Shown: positions 36,958 to 45,460, counted from the first letter of the stretch. The stretch is DNA of 64,000 bases from Planotetraspora kaengkrachanensis (GCF_016862895.1 NZ_BONV01000009.1:186001-250000); one strand, 5' to 3'. The notes: generated by a model from the letters alone, not told the origin. Translations and numbers: made by a program.

Positions 36958-37108
36958 GTCGTCATCGGAATCGACGCCCACAAAACGGACTCACACCCTG
37001 GTCGCCATCGATCAGGTCGGCCGCAAGCTCGCCGAGCGCACCGTCCGGGCGACTCCAGAGGGGAACATCGAGGCGGCCGCCTGGGCATCGCAGTGGCAAC
37101 CGGCGTAA
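36958..37108 (+). pseudogene. IS110-family transposase, N-terminal fragment
   Basis: VVIGIDAHK in one frame continues after a one-base shift as KRTHTLVAIDQVGRKLAERT and VRATPEGNIEAAAWA, the first ~45 residues of IS110 DEDD transposases. It then stops. The fragment interrupts the XRE remnant on the other strand. Confidence 0.65.
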
Positions 37109-37207
37109 CCCAGGCGTCCGGCGGCGGTCGACAACGCCCGTCAGCCCCACCTGGTCAGGGGCCGTGACCTGGCGCCGAGCGCGCAGGAATTCACCAATGC
37201 CCCCCAT
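37100..37207 (-). pseudogene. XRE regulator (MmyB type), N-terminal fragment
   Basis: ATG 37207 opens MGGIGEFLRARRQVTAPDQV and GLTGVVDRRRTPGLRR, then similarity ends where the IS110 piece begins. The intact gene at 50893 has the same opening (LGQFLRARRHLTTPDRVGLT). Only the first helix region is left. Confidence 0.65.
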
Positions 37208-37786
37208 GAGTAACTCCAGGCTCTTGACATCCCGACTTGACAACCTTGGACAAGCATAGATTGGCCGGACTAAATCGTCCAAATCTCCTCGTGCTAGCGA
37301 CTGCATGACCAGGCGCGAGCAGCCCTGGAGATTCCGTGCGGTCCGCCAGCGCCATGCGCCGAAACCGGGATGACGACCGGCCACCGGGCAGCTCTGCGGC
37401 CGCAGGTGGTGCCTGATCAGTAGAGGGACGGCGGCCACCCGAAGAGGAACTCCCAGATGCTGTTCCTGAGCCAACTCGGCATCCGGGATGCACGCCGGGG
37501 ATCCGGATGGCGTCGCCCCGTGCGGCTGGAGACTTTCGTTACGACAAGTGGTTGTAACCGCAGCTTTTGGACTATATAGTCCCACTTGCACGGTTCCCCC
37601 GCTGTGAAGAGATCCGGAACTCGGCGCGACCGAGTCACCCCTCGCAATGCAGGTCACCGGGCGCCCGGCGCAACCGGCGAGGTTGCGGCCAGCGCAGGTA
37701 AGGCCTGCGGCGGAACTCTGAAGCACTAAGACCCCGACTTGGGCTCGACGACGACTACTCACACCGCGACCGGAGGTCGATTCGCT
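37208..37786. other. gene-poor stretch before the AhpD cassette
   Basis: No gene recognised. It contains a 14-bp palindrome (separate entry) and GGTTGTAACC-type sequence near 37552, consistent with a regulatory region for the downstream plus-strand cassette. Confidence 0.4.
37569..37582. promoter_or_regulatory. palindromic operator candidate
   Basis: GGACTATATAGTCC is a perfect 14-bp palindrome with an AT core, ~205 bases before the AhpD-like start. The AT-rich centre in GC-rich DNA suggests a MarR/HxlR/TetR-type site or an extended -10 region. Confidence 0.4.
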
Positions 37787-38341
37787 GTGTCACGACTGAA
37801 TGTTCCCGCCCCAGAGGATGTGCCCGCCGGCGCGCAGCGGATACTCGACAACGTTGGTACGCAGCTCGGCTTCGTCCCGAACATGTTCAAGACCATCGCG
37901 TCGAACCCGACCGTTCTCGAGGTCGTCACGACTCTGCAAGGCACCTTGAGCCGAGTTCTGGACGCGAAGACCCGGAACAGCATCGCGCTGGCCGTGTCGC
38001 AAGCCAACGACTGCAGTTACTGCCTGGCGATACACACCCACGTCGCGACCAAATTCAGCGGCATGTCAGGCGACGACATCGAGCTCGGCCGCGTCGGGAG
38101 CTCTGTCGATCCCAAGCGCGCCGCGGCCGCTCGCTTCGCGCAACGGGTAGTCGACAGCCGCGGGCAGGTCAGCGACGCCGAGCTCGCGGGTGTGCGAGGC
38201 GCCGGGTACACCGACCCGCAGATCCTGGCGATCGTCGCGTTGGCAGTGCAGTTCCTGCTCACCAACTTCATCAACAACGTCAACCAGACCGACCTCGACA
38301 TCCCCGCCATCGGCTCGGTCGATACGGTCGTGGCCCAGTAA
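37787..38341 (+). CDS. AhpD-like carboxymuconolactone decarboxylase-family protein
   Basis: 184 residues from GTG 37787, chosen because GGAGG lies nine bases upstream; an in-frame TTG at 37739 has none. The core motif DCSYCLAIHTHVA carries the CxxC pair and downstream His of AhpD-like alkylhydroperoxidases. Most proteins of this subgroup ("peroxidase-related") reduce peroxides or act in detoxification. It is first of a cassette with an NTF2-like pseudogene, a PEP-mutase-like enzyme and a nitroreductase. Confidence 0.85.
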   Translation: MSRLNVPAPEDVPAGAQRILDNVGTQLGFVPNMFKTIASNPTVLEVVTTLQGTLSRVLDAKTRNSIALAVSQANDCSYCLAIHTHVATKFSGMSGDDIELGRVGSSVDPKRAAAARFAQRVVDSRGQVSDAELAGVRGAGYTDPQILAIVALAVQFLLTNFINNVNQTDLDIPAIGSVDTVVAQ

Positions 38342-38749
38342 ACCCGCACCCGGAGCCGACGGCGCCCGACGCGGCGAGCGAGAGCGCGATCGAGCATGTG
38401 TTCCGCGCCTGGCACGAAGCCGTGCTGGCCCAGGACGCGGACAAGATCGCCGACCTCTACGCGGCCGACGGCGTCATCGAAACACCCACCGCCGTGCTTT
38501 TGTCGGGAGACATGGGGTCTGGAGTGGTCCAGGGCCGCGAGTCGATCCGTGCCTTCCTCGCCGGCGACTTCGCCGCCCGTCGCCGCGAAGGAGTCTTCGA
38601 GAACTGGGTGGCGTACCGGGACCTACCTCACCGACGGGCATCAGTCGATCTAGGAGTACCCGCGCCAGACACCGACGGGCGAACAGACCCACCTCGTAGA
38701 GCGCATGGACATCATCGACGGACTCATCGCGCGTCATCTCGTCTGTTAG
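38341..38749 (+). pseudogene. SnoaL/NTF2-like gene with Trp-to-TAG stops and a frameshift
   Basis: Starts at the AhpD stop or at GTG 38398: AIEHVFRAWHEAVLAQDADK and ADLYAADGVIETPT are typical SnoaL openings. After a shift near 38610 the frame reads TGTYLTDGHQSI, TAG (38651), EYPRQTPTGEQTHLVERMDI and ends DGLIARHLVC-TAG (38747). Relatives have IWEYPR and (V)YWGW at these two places, so both TAGs sit where TGG is expected. Confidence 0.6.
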
Positions 38750-38887
38750 GGCCGGGTCGGCTTAAGAAGCTCCACGCAGCCGCCAACAACACCCCACCAA
38801 CCGGTTGATCGCCGGAACCTGGACGCGCTCCACGCACCCAGCCGCAAACCCCTCACCGACTCAACGATCATTCAGGAAAGGCTCGAC

Positions 38888-39715
38888 ATGCCGGGCTCCG
38901 AACTCTATGAGAAATTCATGGCGCTGCACACCCGCGACGGTGGCCTCGTCATGCCGAACGCCTGGGACGGCCTCTCGGCGTTGATGCTGGCCGATGCCGG
39001 CTTCGAGGCGATCGCGACATCGTCGGCGGCGCTCGCCGCCACGCTCGGCCGGTCCGACGGACGTCACGAAGTCACCCGCGACGAGCATCTCGAGCATGCA
39101 CGACTGCTCGGCCGACTCGCCGGGCTGCCGGTCAACGGAGACTTCGAGGACGGTTACGGCGACACGCTTGAAGACGTCGCCGCGACCGTTGAGGCCGCCG
39201 TCGAGTCTGGCTTGGCCGGTATCGGGGTCGAGGACACCTCGGGCAATCCCGATCGACCGATCCGCGACTTCGACGAGGCAGTCAATCGCATACGTAGCGC
39301 CGTCGACGCGGCCAAGGGGCGCATCGTCGTCACCGGCCGCACCGACAACTTCATCCAGGGGCGGCCCGATCTCGACGACACCATCCGGCGTCTGACGGCC
39401 TTCGCCGAGGTCGGCGCGGATGTGCTCTACGCCCCATTCCCACCCGACCTCGACGCCCTCGTCGCGATCGTCACCGCGGTCGCGCCGACACCGGTCAACG
39501 TCCTCGTGTCACCGTCGGACAAGGTGCTGACCGTGGCCGAACTGCAGAAGGCCGGGGTCAAGCGCATCAGCTTGGGCCCATTGCTCTACACCCAAGCGAT
39601 GGGCGCACTCGAACAAGCCACGAAGGCGCTCGTCGCGGGCGACCTCGCCTCGGCGACGACAGGTGGTATGAGCTTCGACCGCATCAACGAACTGCTCGCC
39701 CGCACCACGAACTAG
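38888..39715 (+). CDS. isocitrate lyase/PEP mutase superfamily enzyme
   Basis: 275 residues from ATG 38888 (AGGAAAGG upstream). The TIM barrel shows MPNAWDGLSALMLADAGF, the metal-binding loop VNGDFEDGYGD, GIGVEDTSG, and VTGRTDNFIQG. The KKCGH loop of true isocitrate lyases is absent, which puts it with PEP mutase / 2,3-dimethylmalate-lyase-like enzymes that make or break C-C or C-P bonds next to a carboxylate. It follows the NTF2-like pseudogene and precedes NfsB, probably co-transcribed. Confidence 0.87.
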   Translation: MPGSELYEKFMALHTRDGGLVMPNAWDGLSALMLADAGFEAIATSSAALAATLGRSDGRHEVTRDEHLEHARLLGRLAGLPVNGDFEDGYGDTLEDVAATVEAAVESGLAGIGVEDTSGNPDRPIRDFDEAVNRIRSAVDAAKGRIVVTGRTDNFIQGRPDLDDTIRRLTAFAEVGADVLYAPFPPDLDALVAIVTAVAPTPVNVLVSPSDKVLTVAELQKAGVKRISLGPLLYTQAMGALEQATKALVAGDLASATTGGMSFDRINELLARTTN

Positions 39716-39775
39716 CCCGAACCCCACGATTCACCGGCTCCTCACCCACTGATCGCAAGAAGAAGGCAGGTTGAC

Positions 39776-40423
39776 ATGGATCTCGACAAGCTCATGAACA
39801 AGCACCTCACCAGGTACTTCGACGCCAGCAAGACCATCCCGGAGGAGACACTTCAGCAACTGCTGAGGTTCCTGCGCTCGACGCCGTCGTCGACGAACGT
39901 ACAGGCCAACCACTTCTACGTCCTCGCCACGCCCGAAGGCAAGGAGCGGCTGGCGGCCAACCTGGGCGAACGATTCCAGGACAACAGCGAGAAGATCCTG
40001 AACGCCTCACACACCATTATCCTCACCACCCGGGCAGATCTACCCGAGAGCCACATCGAAGAGGTGTTCAACAAGGAGAGGGTCGACGGGCGGTTCCCCG
40101 ACCCGGCAAAGCACGAGCTGTGGGAGTTCATGACCCGCGACTTCCTCAACCTGCGCAACTACGGCTACAAGGACCTGAACCACTGGATGGAAAAGCAGAC
40201 CTACCTGGCTATGGGTCTGACCATGATGGCGGCTGCTGAGCTCGGCGTCGAAGCCATGCCGCTCGAAGGGTTCGACCCGACCAGTGTCGACAAGGCCTTC
40301 AAGATCCGCGAGACCGGCCACACCACGACAGTGCTGCTGGCCCTCGGCTACCCTGACCCCGCGAAGGTGTACACCACCCCGATTTCGCGCTTCGAAGCCG
40401 ACCAGCTGTTCACCTTCGCCTAA
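39776..40423 (+). CDS. oxygen-insensitive NAD(P)H nitroreductase, NfsB-like
   Basis: 215 residues from ATG 39776 (AAGGCAGG upstream). It aligns along its length with enterobacterial NfsB: KHLTRYFDASKTIPEE, the FMN-phosphate segment STPSSTNVQANHFYV, ILNASHTIIL, WMEKQTYLAMGL and EAMPLEGFDP. FMN-dependent dimers of this family reduce nitroaromatics and quinones. It is last in the AhpD cassette, which supports an electrophile or redox-stress role. Confidence 0.9.
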   Translation: MDLDKLMNKHLTRYFDASKTIPEETLQQLLRFLRSTPSSTNVQANHFYVLATPEGKERLAANLGERFQDNSEKILNASHTIILTTRADLPESHIEEVFNKERVDGRFPDPAKHELWEFMTRDFLNLRNYGYKDLNHWMEKQTYLAMGLTMMAAAELGVEAMPLEGFDPTSVDKAFKIRETGHTTTVLLALGYPDPAKVYTTPISRFEADQLFTFA

Positions 40424-40973
40424 ACATCCCCGGCATCGGAACGACTGTCGCCAAAGTACGAGGACCGCGGACACCTCGGTCCTCGATGTCGGCCCACCCC
40501 GGACAACCAGCCCGGCGGCAGGCGCCGCCGGTCATCACGGCCCGCGCGATGTCGGTCGCGGGTCGCCGGTCGGCTCCCCAAATCGTTGGTGGCCAGGATG
40601 CCCCAGCGGCGTCCGCGGTCGCCCGACATCGGGTTCTCGACCTGCACTGTCCGATGCGAGAGGACTGTTTCCCTCTCCCCGTAACACCAGCCGCGACGTC
40701 GAGTTGGCGTCCAGGTCTCGGGAAAGTGGGCCGCAGAGTGTGCCTGGAGGCCCCAGGGCGACCGCGTTCTCGGATGCTGAGACGCGGGGATTGGGTCACA
40801 GAGTGATCGCGGAGGGGGGTCGCGGCCCTTACGTGCAGCAAGGCCCCATAGAACGGGTGATTGTCGAAGATCATCTCGTTCGCCGGAGCCTCGTTGTCGT
40901 TGCAGTCTGTCATGCCCGCGGCCGTCTCGGCCGTCGCCACTGTCCTGGTCGAGCAGAACGGCCCTGTGGCCCA
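40424..40973. other. gene-poor stretch
   Basis: Several long frames cross each other here, but none has a family signature. A minus-strand opening near 40915 (MTDCNDNEAPANEMIFDNHP) looks protein-like but loses coherence after ~30 codons. Confidence 0.3.
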
Positions 40974-41125
40974 GAAGCCGATCTTCGGCAGGTGTGGGCG
41001 CAGATCACCGATCCGCGGGATCGGCGGGGCGGCGTCATTCGCTGGTGGTGATCCTGGCGCTGGTGCAGGCCGCGGTGGTGGCCGGTCCGACGAGCTTCGC
41101 CGCGATCAGACGCTTCCGTCACTGT
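40974..41125 (+). pseudogene. ISAs1-type transposase, N-terminal fragment
   Basis: EADLRQVWAQITDPRDRRG is followed, after a one-base shift, by RHSLVVILALVQAAVVAGPT and SFAAI. This is the DDE_Tnp_1-associated N-terminal domain of ISAs1-like transposases. No catalytic domain remains. Confidence 0.6.
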
Positions 41126-41230
41126 TGCCGGCGTGCGGGCGCCGCCGTTCGTGGCGGCCATGCGGGAGACGCCACCTTGGGCCTTGGCCGGGCGGTCAGG
41201 GCACTCGAATCGATAGAGGAGTTGATCACC

Positions 41231-41614
41231 TTGGACGGACAGGAGCTGCAGAAGATCGCGGGCGACTGCACCGTGGAACTGCCCGGCGCCGACCTGGAGC
41301 GTCGTTTCGGCCCCGACTGGGAGCTCTACAAGGTACGCGGCAAGGTCTTCATGCTCATGACCGACATGCCGGGGCGCCCCGTCGTGATCCTGAAAGCTGA
41401 TCCGGACGACGCCGCAGCCCTGCGTGAGCGGTACGCAGACATTACCCCCGGCTATCACATGAACAAGAGGCACTGGATCACGGTGGAAGGCGGGGGCACC
41501 ATCGACGAGAAGCTAGTGAAGGAGCTCGTGATCGACTCCTACCGTCTCGTGGTCGGCGGGCTTCCCAAGACCGAGCAGCCCGTGGATCCGCGCACCTACG
41601 GCCGACGCGCCTGA
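41231..41614 (+). CDS. MmcQ/YjbR family protein
   Basis: 127 residues from TTG 41231, with GAGGAG ten bases upstream; the start fits homologues beginning M-x-G-x-x-L. Conserved segments are ELPGADLERRFGPDWELYKV, RGKVFMLMTDMPG, ITPGYHMNKRHWITV and DSYRLVVGGLPK. YjbR proteins have a DNA-binding-like alpha/beta fold, often fused to or encoded with tellurite or stress genes; exact role unknown. A damaged paralogue follows directly. Confidence 0.85.
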   Translation: MDGQELQKIAGDCTVELPGADLERRFGPDWELYKVRGKVFMLMTDMPGRPVVILKADPDDAAALRERYADITPGYHMNKRHWITVEGGGTIDEKLVKELVIDSYRLVVGGLPKTEQPVDPRTYGRRA

Positions 41615-41622
41615 CCTTCGTC

Positions 41623-41745
41623 ATGCCCATCAGCGGCAAGAAGCTCGAGGACAGAGCACGCGACAGGCACTGGCGCTGCCCGGGGTCAGCCACGGGCGTC
41701 CGTTCACAGCAGCTGGACGTCTACAAGGTCCCGGGCAAGGTACGT
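41623..41745 (+). pseudogene. second MmcQ/YjbR gene, 5' fragment with frameshifts
   Basis: ATG 41623 opens MPISGKKLEDRARDR. Other frames then give QALALPGVSHGRPFT and QQLDVYKVPGKV, the first 40 residues of a YjbR protein needing two frame corrections. The rest is absent. Confidence 0.5.
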
Positions 41746-42229
41746 TGGCGCGACGGCGCGCCACCTGCTCAGCCGCCGACGGGGCGATAGGACTCGAACC
41801 TGGCTCTCCCCGTGTCGATCAATTCACGCTGATCCGGATGCGAGACCAGGCCAGTCAACTGAGTCCAGACCCGTTCGCACTGGTCCACCGCGTGTGGCTC
41901 CCGACTTGGCTCCCGACTTGGCTCCCCCTCTGGGTGCTCAGCCAATCACGCTTCTGGAAGTGCGGGGTGACCCGCCCGCGCGGTCAGCTTGAGAATCGTG
42001 GTTGTGCCTTCAGCAGGAGTGGCGCAGCAACCCACCAGCCTCTATCAGCACCCGATGTCATACTCACGGGTTGCCGTCACATCAACGCTGTAGTCCGTCC
42101 CGGTGCCGGAGGTGCTGGTGTCGGAAACTGACACCGCCCCACGCAACCAGGTGCCGGAGAGAGCGGCTCAGTGACCTCAGGGCGGTGGCTGTCGTCTGGT
42201 CCCACGGTCCAATCACGGTCCAGACGACG
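41746..42229. other. gene-poor stretch with tRNA-tail-like text
   Basis: GGGGCGATAGGACTCGAACC near 41785 resembles the end of a minus-strand tRNA (GGTTCGAGTCC), but the T-stem does not pair. A tandem TGGCTCCCGACT repeat occurs near 41900. No gene recognised. Confidence 0.3.
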
Positions 42230-42627
42230 AAAGGCCGGACCCGCAGGAGCGAGATCCGGCCTTTGATAAGCGGAAACTTGGTGGGCGATACCGGGATCGA
42301 ACCAGTGACCTCTTCGGTGTGAAGCGTCTTGGCCACATCGCCCACGTCGGCCGAAAGCGCCCTTAACCTGCGCCAACCGACGAACTCCTCGCGCCGGCCC
42401 TCTCGAACCGCCCGCTCCGCCGTGTCGAAATCGGGATCGGAGACCGCAGCCGCATGCAGTCGCCACACGCGCAGGAGCTCCCGAAGTTGCTGGAACCGCC
42501 ACACCTCGTGGGCCGCGTCCACGGCACTGTGATACTCGCTGAGGAACTGCTCGTGCCACCGCTCCGGCAGCACACGCAAGATCTCCGCCGGATCGTCCTT
42601 GGCGTGATGCAGCGGCTCAGCAGTCAT
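42082..42627 (-). CDS. DUF6247-like small protein, C-terminus run into tRNA remnant
   Basis: ATG 42627 opens MTAEPLHHAKDDPAEILRVL, then WHEQFLSEYHSAVDAAHEVW and LRELLRVWRLHAAAVSDP. This matches a short actinomycete family found near toxin-antitoxin genes. The natural ~90-residue protein ends about DFDTAERAVREGRREEF. The frame then crosses the tRNA remnant (HTEEVTGSIPVSPTK is translated tRNA) and runs on to 181 codons. The real C-terminus was probably replaced during integration. Confidence 0.55.
   Translation of the reverse strand: MTAEPLHHAKDDPAEILRVLPERWHEQFLSEYHSAVDAAHEVWRFQQLRELLRVWRLHAAAVSDPDFDTAERAVREGRREEFVGWRRLRALSADVGDVAKTLHTEEVTGSIPVSPTKFPLIKGRISLLRVRPFVVWTVIGPWDQTTATALRSLSRSLRHLVAWGGVSFRHQHLRHRDGLQR
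42230..42264 (-). terminator. terminator just past the tRNA-Val remnant
   Basis: AAAGGCCGGA (42230-42239) pairs with TCCGGCCTTT (42255-42264). It lies 14 bases beyond the tRNA CCA end on the minus strand, a normal place for a tRNA terminator. Confidence 0.65.
42279..42343 (-). tRNA. truncated tRNA-Val (CAC context) remnant, likely attachment site
   Basis: The minus strand carries TTCACACCGAAGAGGTCACT, GGTTCGATCCCGGT and ATCGCCCACCA. The acceptor arms GGGCGAT/ATCGCCC pair (7 bp) and the T-arm ACTGG/CCGGT pairs. About ten bases are missing from the D and anticodon arms, so the anticodon stem cannot form. The 3' half is what integrative elements regenerate at tRNA sites. Not expected to be functional. 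Confidence 0.55.
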
Positions 42628-42712
42628 GCCATCAGGCTACCGCCGCCTCCCACAGCGGCCTCTGGATATCCACAACCCCGAATCGGTCATCAGCATCGTG
42701 GAGACTGTCGGC

Positions 42713-43309
42713 ATGCACGAACACGATCATGCGTCCGCGGATATCGAGGCCCTGCTTCTCGATCCTGATTCACAGGTACGCGCCGCTCAGAGCGAAGGCC
42801 CCTGGGCCGGAGGGTCTGAAGCAGTAGAGAGTTACCTCCGCCGGGTCGTCGCAGACCTTAATCGGATCCCCGAACTTGTCGTTGAGCACGCGGAATTTGC
42901 ACACTATGACGCCGGCTATGCATCGTATGTCGACGTCTTCCTAACCAGGCGAGACGGATCCGCCCGGCACCTTGAACCAGACGGCTATGTCACGGTCGAA
43001 GGATTCACGGTGGTGTTGTGCCGTCTGGCCCCGATCGCCTGCGTCCTGTCCCCCGGCGAGCGCTCCACTCACCCCGATGGTCGCGGGACGCACTCCATGC
43101 CATGGCTCGACGCCGTCACTGAACTGCCGATCCCCGCATGGGAGAGAGGCTGTGAGCAGATCTCCCACGTCCTGGATCGACATCACATCGCCATCGTCGG
43201 CCCTCACCTGCTGAGCCGGCAGGCCCTGCCGCATCTCACGATCGACACGAATCTCGGTGATGGTCAGCCGCATTCGATCTTCGACGTCTGGTTCCACTGG
43301 AGAGACTGA
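42713..43309 (+). CDS. hypothetical protein, immunity-like
   Basis: 198 residues from ATG 42713 (GGAG ten bases upstream; an in-frame extension to 42626 is less likely). It is acidic, soluble and mixed alpha/beta, with IEALLLDPDSQVRAAQSEGP, AHYDAGYASYVDVFLTRRDG and a C-terminal SIFDVWFHWRD. I do not recognise a family. Position beside Imm1- and SUKH-like genes suggests an immunity or contact-system role, by inference only. Confidence 0.6.
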   Translation: MHEHDHASADIEALLLDPDSQVRAAQSEGPWAGGSEAVESYLRRVVADLNRIPELVVEHAEFAHYDAGYASYVDVFLTRRDGSARHLEPDGYVTVEGFTVVLCRLAPIACVLSPGERSTHPDGRGTHSMPWLDAVTELPIPAWERGCEQISHVLDRHHIAIVGPHLLSRQALPHLTIDTNLGDGQPHSIFDVWFHWRD

Positions 43310-43437
43310 TCACGCAACCGCTGGCCCGTCCATGGCGATTGTCACTCGGATAGTCACTCAGTCGACTCCTCGCCAGTCTCAGTTCGTCAAGTCACTTCAA
43401 CCCCCATCCAAGTGCCATCGATCTGAAGGTTCGTGAC

Positions 43438-43824
43438 TCACGGATCTTCTCCGTCGTTGTGCCAGACGACGCCGGTCCAGCGCTCACCTGTGGCGAGGAA
43501 ATGATCGACGATCGATAGAACGTGATGCGCATTGACCGTGTCGCGGTCGTCGTACTCATCGACCTGGCCGTTGCTCAGGGTGTAGGTATCCGACGGTATC
43601 GGCGCAGCGGTGAGATCCACGGCGTGGTAGCCGGCGTCGCCTGCTTCCTCCAGGCGCAGGACCATGGCGCGCGTCTGGCCGAGCACGATGCCCAGCGCGG
43701 GGCCGTCGGGATGCTCCAGCCAGATCTCTCCTTGGCCGTGGCTGGTAGCAGCCTGGATAGCTCTGAGCATGGTGTCGCGGCTCGGGGCTCGCACGGTGTC
43801 GGTTCCTGCGTGCATAACCCACAT
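43438..43824 (-). CDS. Imm1-family immunity-like protein
   Basis: 128 residues from ATG 43824 (GAGGGGAA upstream). It has the Imm1 pattern: GEIWLEHPDGPALGIVLG, VDEYDDRDTVNAHHVLSIVD and the closing ATGERWTGVVWHND. Imm1 proteins bind and neutralise deaminase-type or other polymorphic toxins. No toxin gene lies next to it, so it would be an orphan immunity gene. Confidence 0.65.
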   Translation of the reverse strand: MWVMHAGTDTVRAPSRDTMLRAIQAATSHGQGEIWLEHPDGPALGIVLGQTRAMVLRLEEAGDAGYHAVDLTAAPIPSDTYTLSNGQVDEYDDRDTVNAHHVLSIVDHFLATGERWTGVVWHNDGEDP

Positions 43825-43973
43825 GCTGTTCCCCTCCCGCGCCTTTCGTGGACTGGCGCAATCATGGCGGGAAGCGACTTCGGCACCGCTATCGGGGTGC
43901 GCGCAGTCGGGTCCGAGACCCTAACCTCGGTCGGGTACGCGAGGTGATTGAACATCATGGATTGGCAGACACC

Positions 43974-44500
43974 ATGCTGAGAGTCGAAGAGCTGGAGGCC
44001 ACGCTTCCGTCGATGACGCAGTGGCGTGCGCCGGCGCGCCGTAGCGTGGACTGGGCGGCCCTTGAAGCGGACCTGGGTACGGCGCTGCCCTCCGACTACC
44101 GTTCCCTGGCGGAGGCGTACCCGCCGCTGGTTGTCGACGATTTCCTCTTCGTGTCCGTTCCGCGGCCCGGGGCCGAGGCGTCATGGGCGTCCGGGCGCCG
44201 GTACTCATCCGAGATCCTCCAGGATCTGTACGAGATAGGCGACACGAGGACTACGTTCCCTACCCGGAGCCGGGTGGCCTGTTGTGCTGGGCGGAGTCCA
44301 ATGAGGGGGACGGCTTCTACTGGAAGATGAGCTCCCCCGACCCGGACGCCTGGCCGGTGGTCGTCCGCGGAGCCAACGGCGACTGGTCGGAGTTCCCGGT
44401 CGGCGCCGTGGAATTCCTGGCCGGCGTGTACCGGCGCACCATCGACGTGCCGGGCATGCCCAGGAGCTTCCCGGGTGACGACCCGAAGGTGCTGGGGTGA
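43974..44500 (+). pseudogene. SMI1/KNR4 (SUKH) immunity-like gene with one frameshift
   Basis: ATG 43974 opens MLRVEELEATLPSMTQWR and continues DLGTALPSDYRSLAEAYPPL to LQDLYEIGDT. Then another frame gives EDYVPYPEPGGLLCWAESNE, GDGFYWKMSSPDPDAWPVVV and ends VEFLAGVYRR... . Both halves belong to one SUKH protein of ~175 residues; the shift is at about 44240. Either recent inactivation or a base-calling error. Confidence 0.7.
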
Positions 44501-44911
44501 GCGACCGGATCGACTGATCGGCTACAGCTCCGCAGGCACATGTGAACTGCGATCGCCCTTCCCGGCACACTGTCAGCCATGAGGTTGGACCGTGCGGTGG
44601 CGATCGGCTTTGTTGCCTGAGCCGGCGGAGGAGACGGGCACATACCCGAGGTCTGAGGCTTAACAGCGGACGAGTCGGCCTGTAGGCCGGGTTCTGATCT
44701 CGCGTGTCTCTGACCTGCGACTGACCGCCTAAACCGGGCCTGACCTGGGATTTCATTTTCCAGCGGTTGCCAACGGTTTCGGAGATCTCTCGCGCTCCGG
44801 CGGAACAGAGACGGAACAGATGGCGCAGTGTCGGCTGACTTCGTCCAGTTCCGTTTCCTCGCCGACCTGCTCGTCACCCAGATAGTCACCCGCGCTTGGT
44901 AGGTTCTCGTC
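44501..44911. other. gene-poor stretch
   Basis: No gene recognised. The sequence around 44690-44760 (GACCTGCGACTGACCGCC, TGACCTGGGATTTCATTTTC) has the look of DNA beside integrase genes, but I cannot define a repeat or site. Confidence 0.3.
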
Positions 44912-45460
44912 ATGCAGGAGGAGACCTTTTGGCAGATCGTTGAGATTTGTCGCAGTGAGGCGGGAGCTGACACTGAGCATGTCGCTCGCCTACTCCTACG
45001 CCGTCTTCGCGCGCTAGACGAGAACAAGATACTCGAGTTCGAAGAGCTATGGTTGCGCGCCCAAGACGATTTGTATTCCTGGCCGATCCGAGACGCGGCG
45101 ACCCTGCTGCTTGGCCCATTCGACGACGACACCTTCCTGTCGATTCAGGACTGGATTGTGTCGCACGGCCGATTCGTGATGCGTCGGGTGAAGGACGATC
45201 CAGACTGCCTCGTTGAACTGGCGGCCGATCGACACAACGCGCGCGTTGACTGGTTCTCCGGCTTGCCGGTCGAAGCTCACATAGCACTCACCGGCAAACC
45301 CCCCGCGATGGACGGGCCCTCCGGGCCGGAGGAACCTGCCGGTGTACCCACAGACTTGAGCGATGCCGGCGAGGTGAGGCGACGCTTCCCAAGGCTCGCG
45401 GCATACCTAGAGGAGAACACCTGGATAGGGCGCCCCTGGAACACCGATCAGGCCCATTAA
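44912..45460 (+). CDS. DUF4240-family protein
   Basis: 182 residues from ATG 44912. The N-terminus QEETFWQIVEICRSEAGADT and the Trp-rich middle (LWLRAQDDLYSWPIRDAATL, FLSIQDWIVSHGR) match DUF4240, an actinomycete family of unknown function often found near immunity and toxin genes. The C-terminal ~60 residues are Pro-rich then helical. A CCCCACTT...AAGTGGGG hairpin with a T-run at 45547-45572 may end transcription. Confidence 0.7.
   Translation: MQEETFWQIVEICRSEAGADTEHVARLLLRRLRALDENKILEFEELWLRAQDDLYSWPIRDAATLLLGPFDDDTFLSIQDWIVSHGRFVMRRVKDDPDCLVELAADRHNARVDWFSGLPVEAHIALTGKPPAMDGPSGPEEPAGVPTDLSDAGEVRRRFPRLAAYLEENTWIGRPWNTDQAH

Noticed and set aside
41780-41815. Possible third tRNA 3' end (GGTTCGAGTCC on the minus strand)
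   Set aside because: The T-stem pairs at only three of five positions and no acceptor or anticodon arm is present.
41896-41930. Short tandem repeat (TGGCTCCCGACT) as a CRISPR or iteron array
   Set aside because: Only two to three imperfect units with no spacers; no CRISPR arrays or cas genes were seen anywhere in the window.
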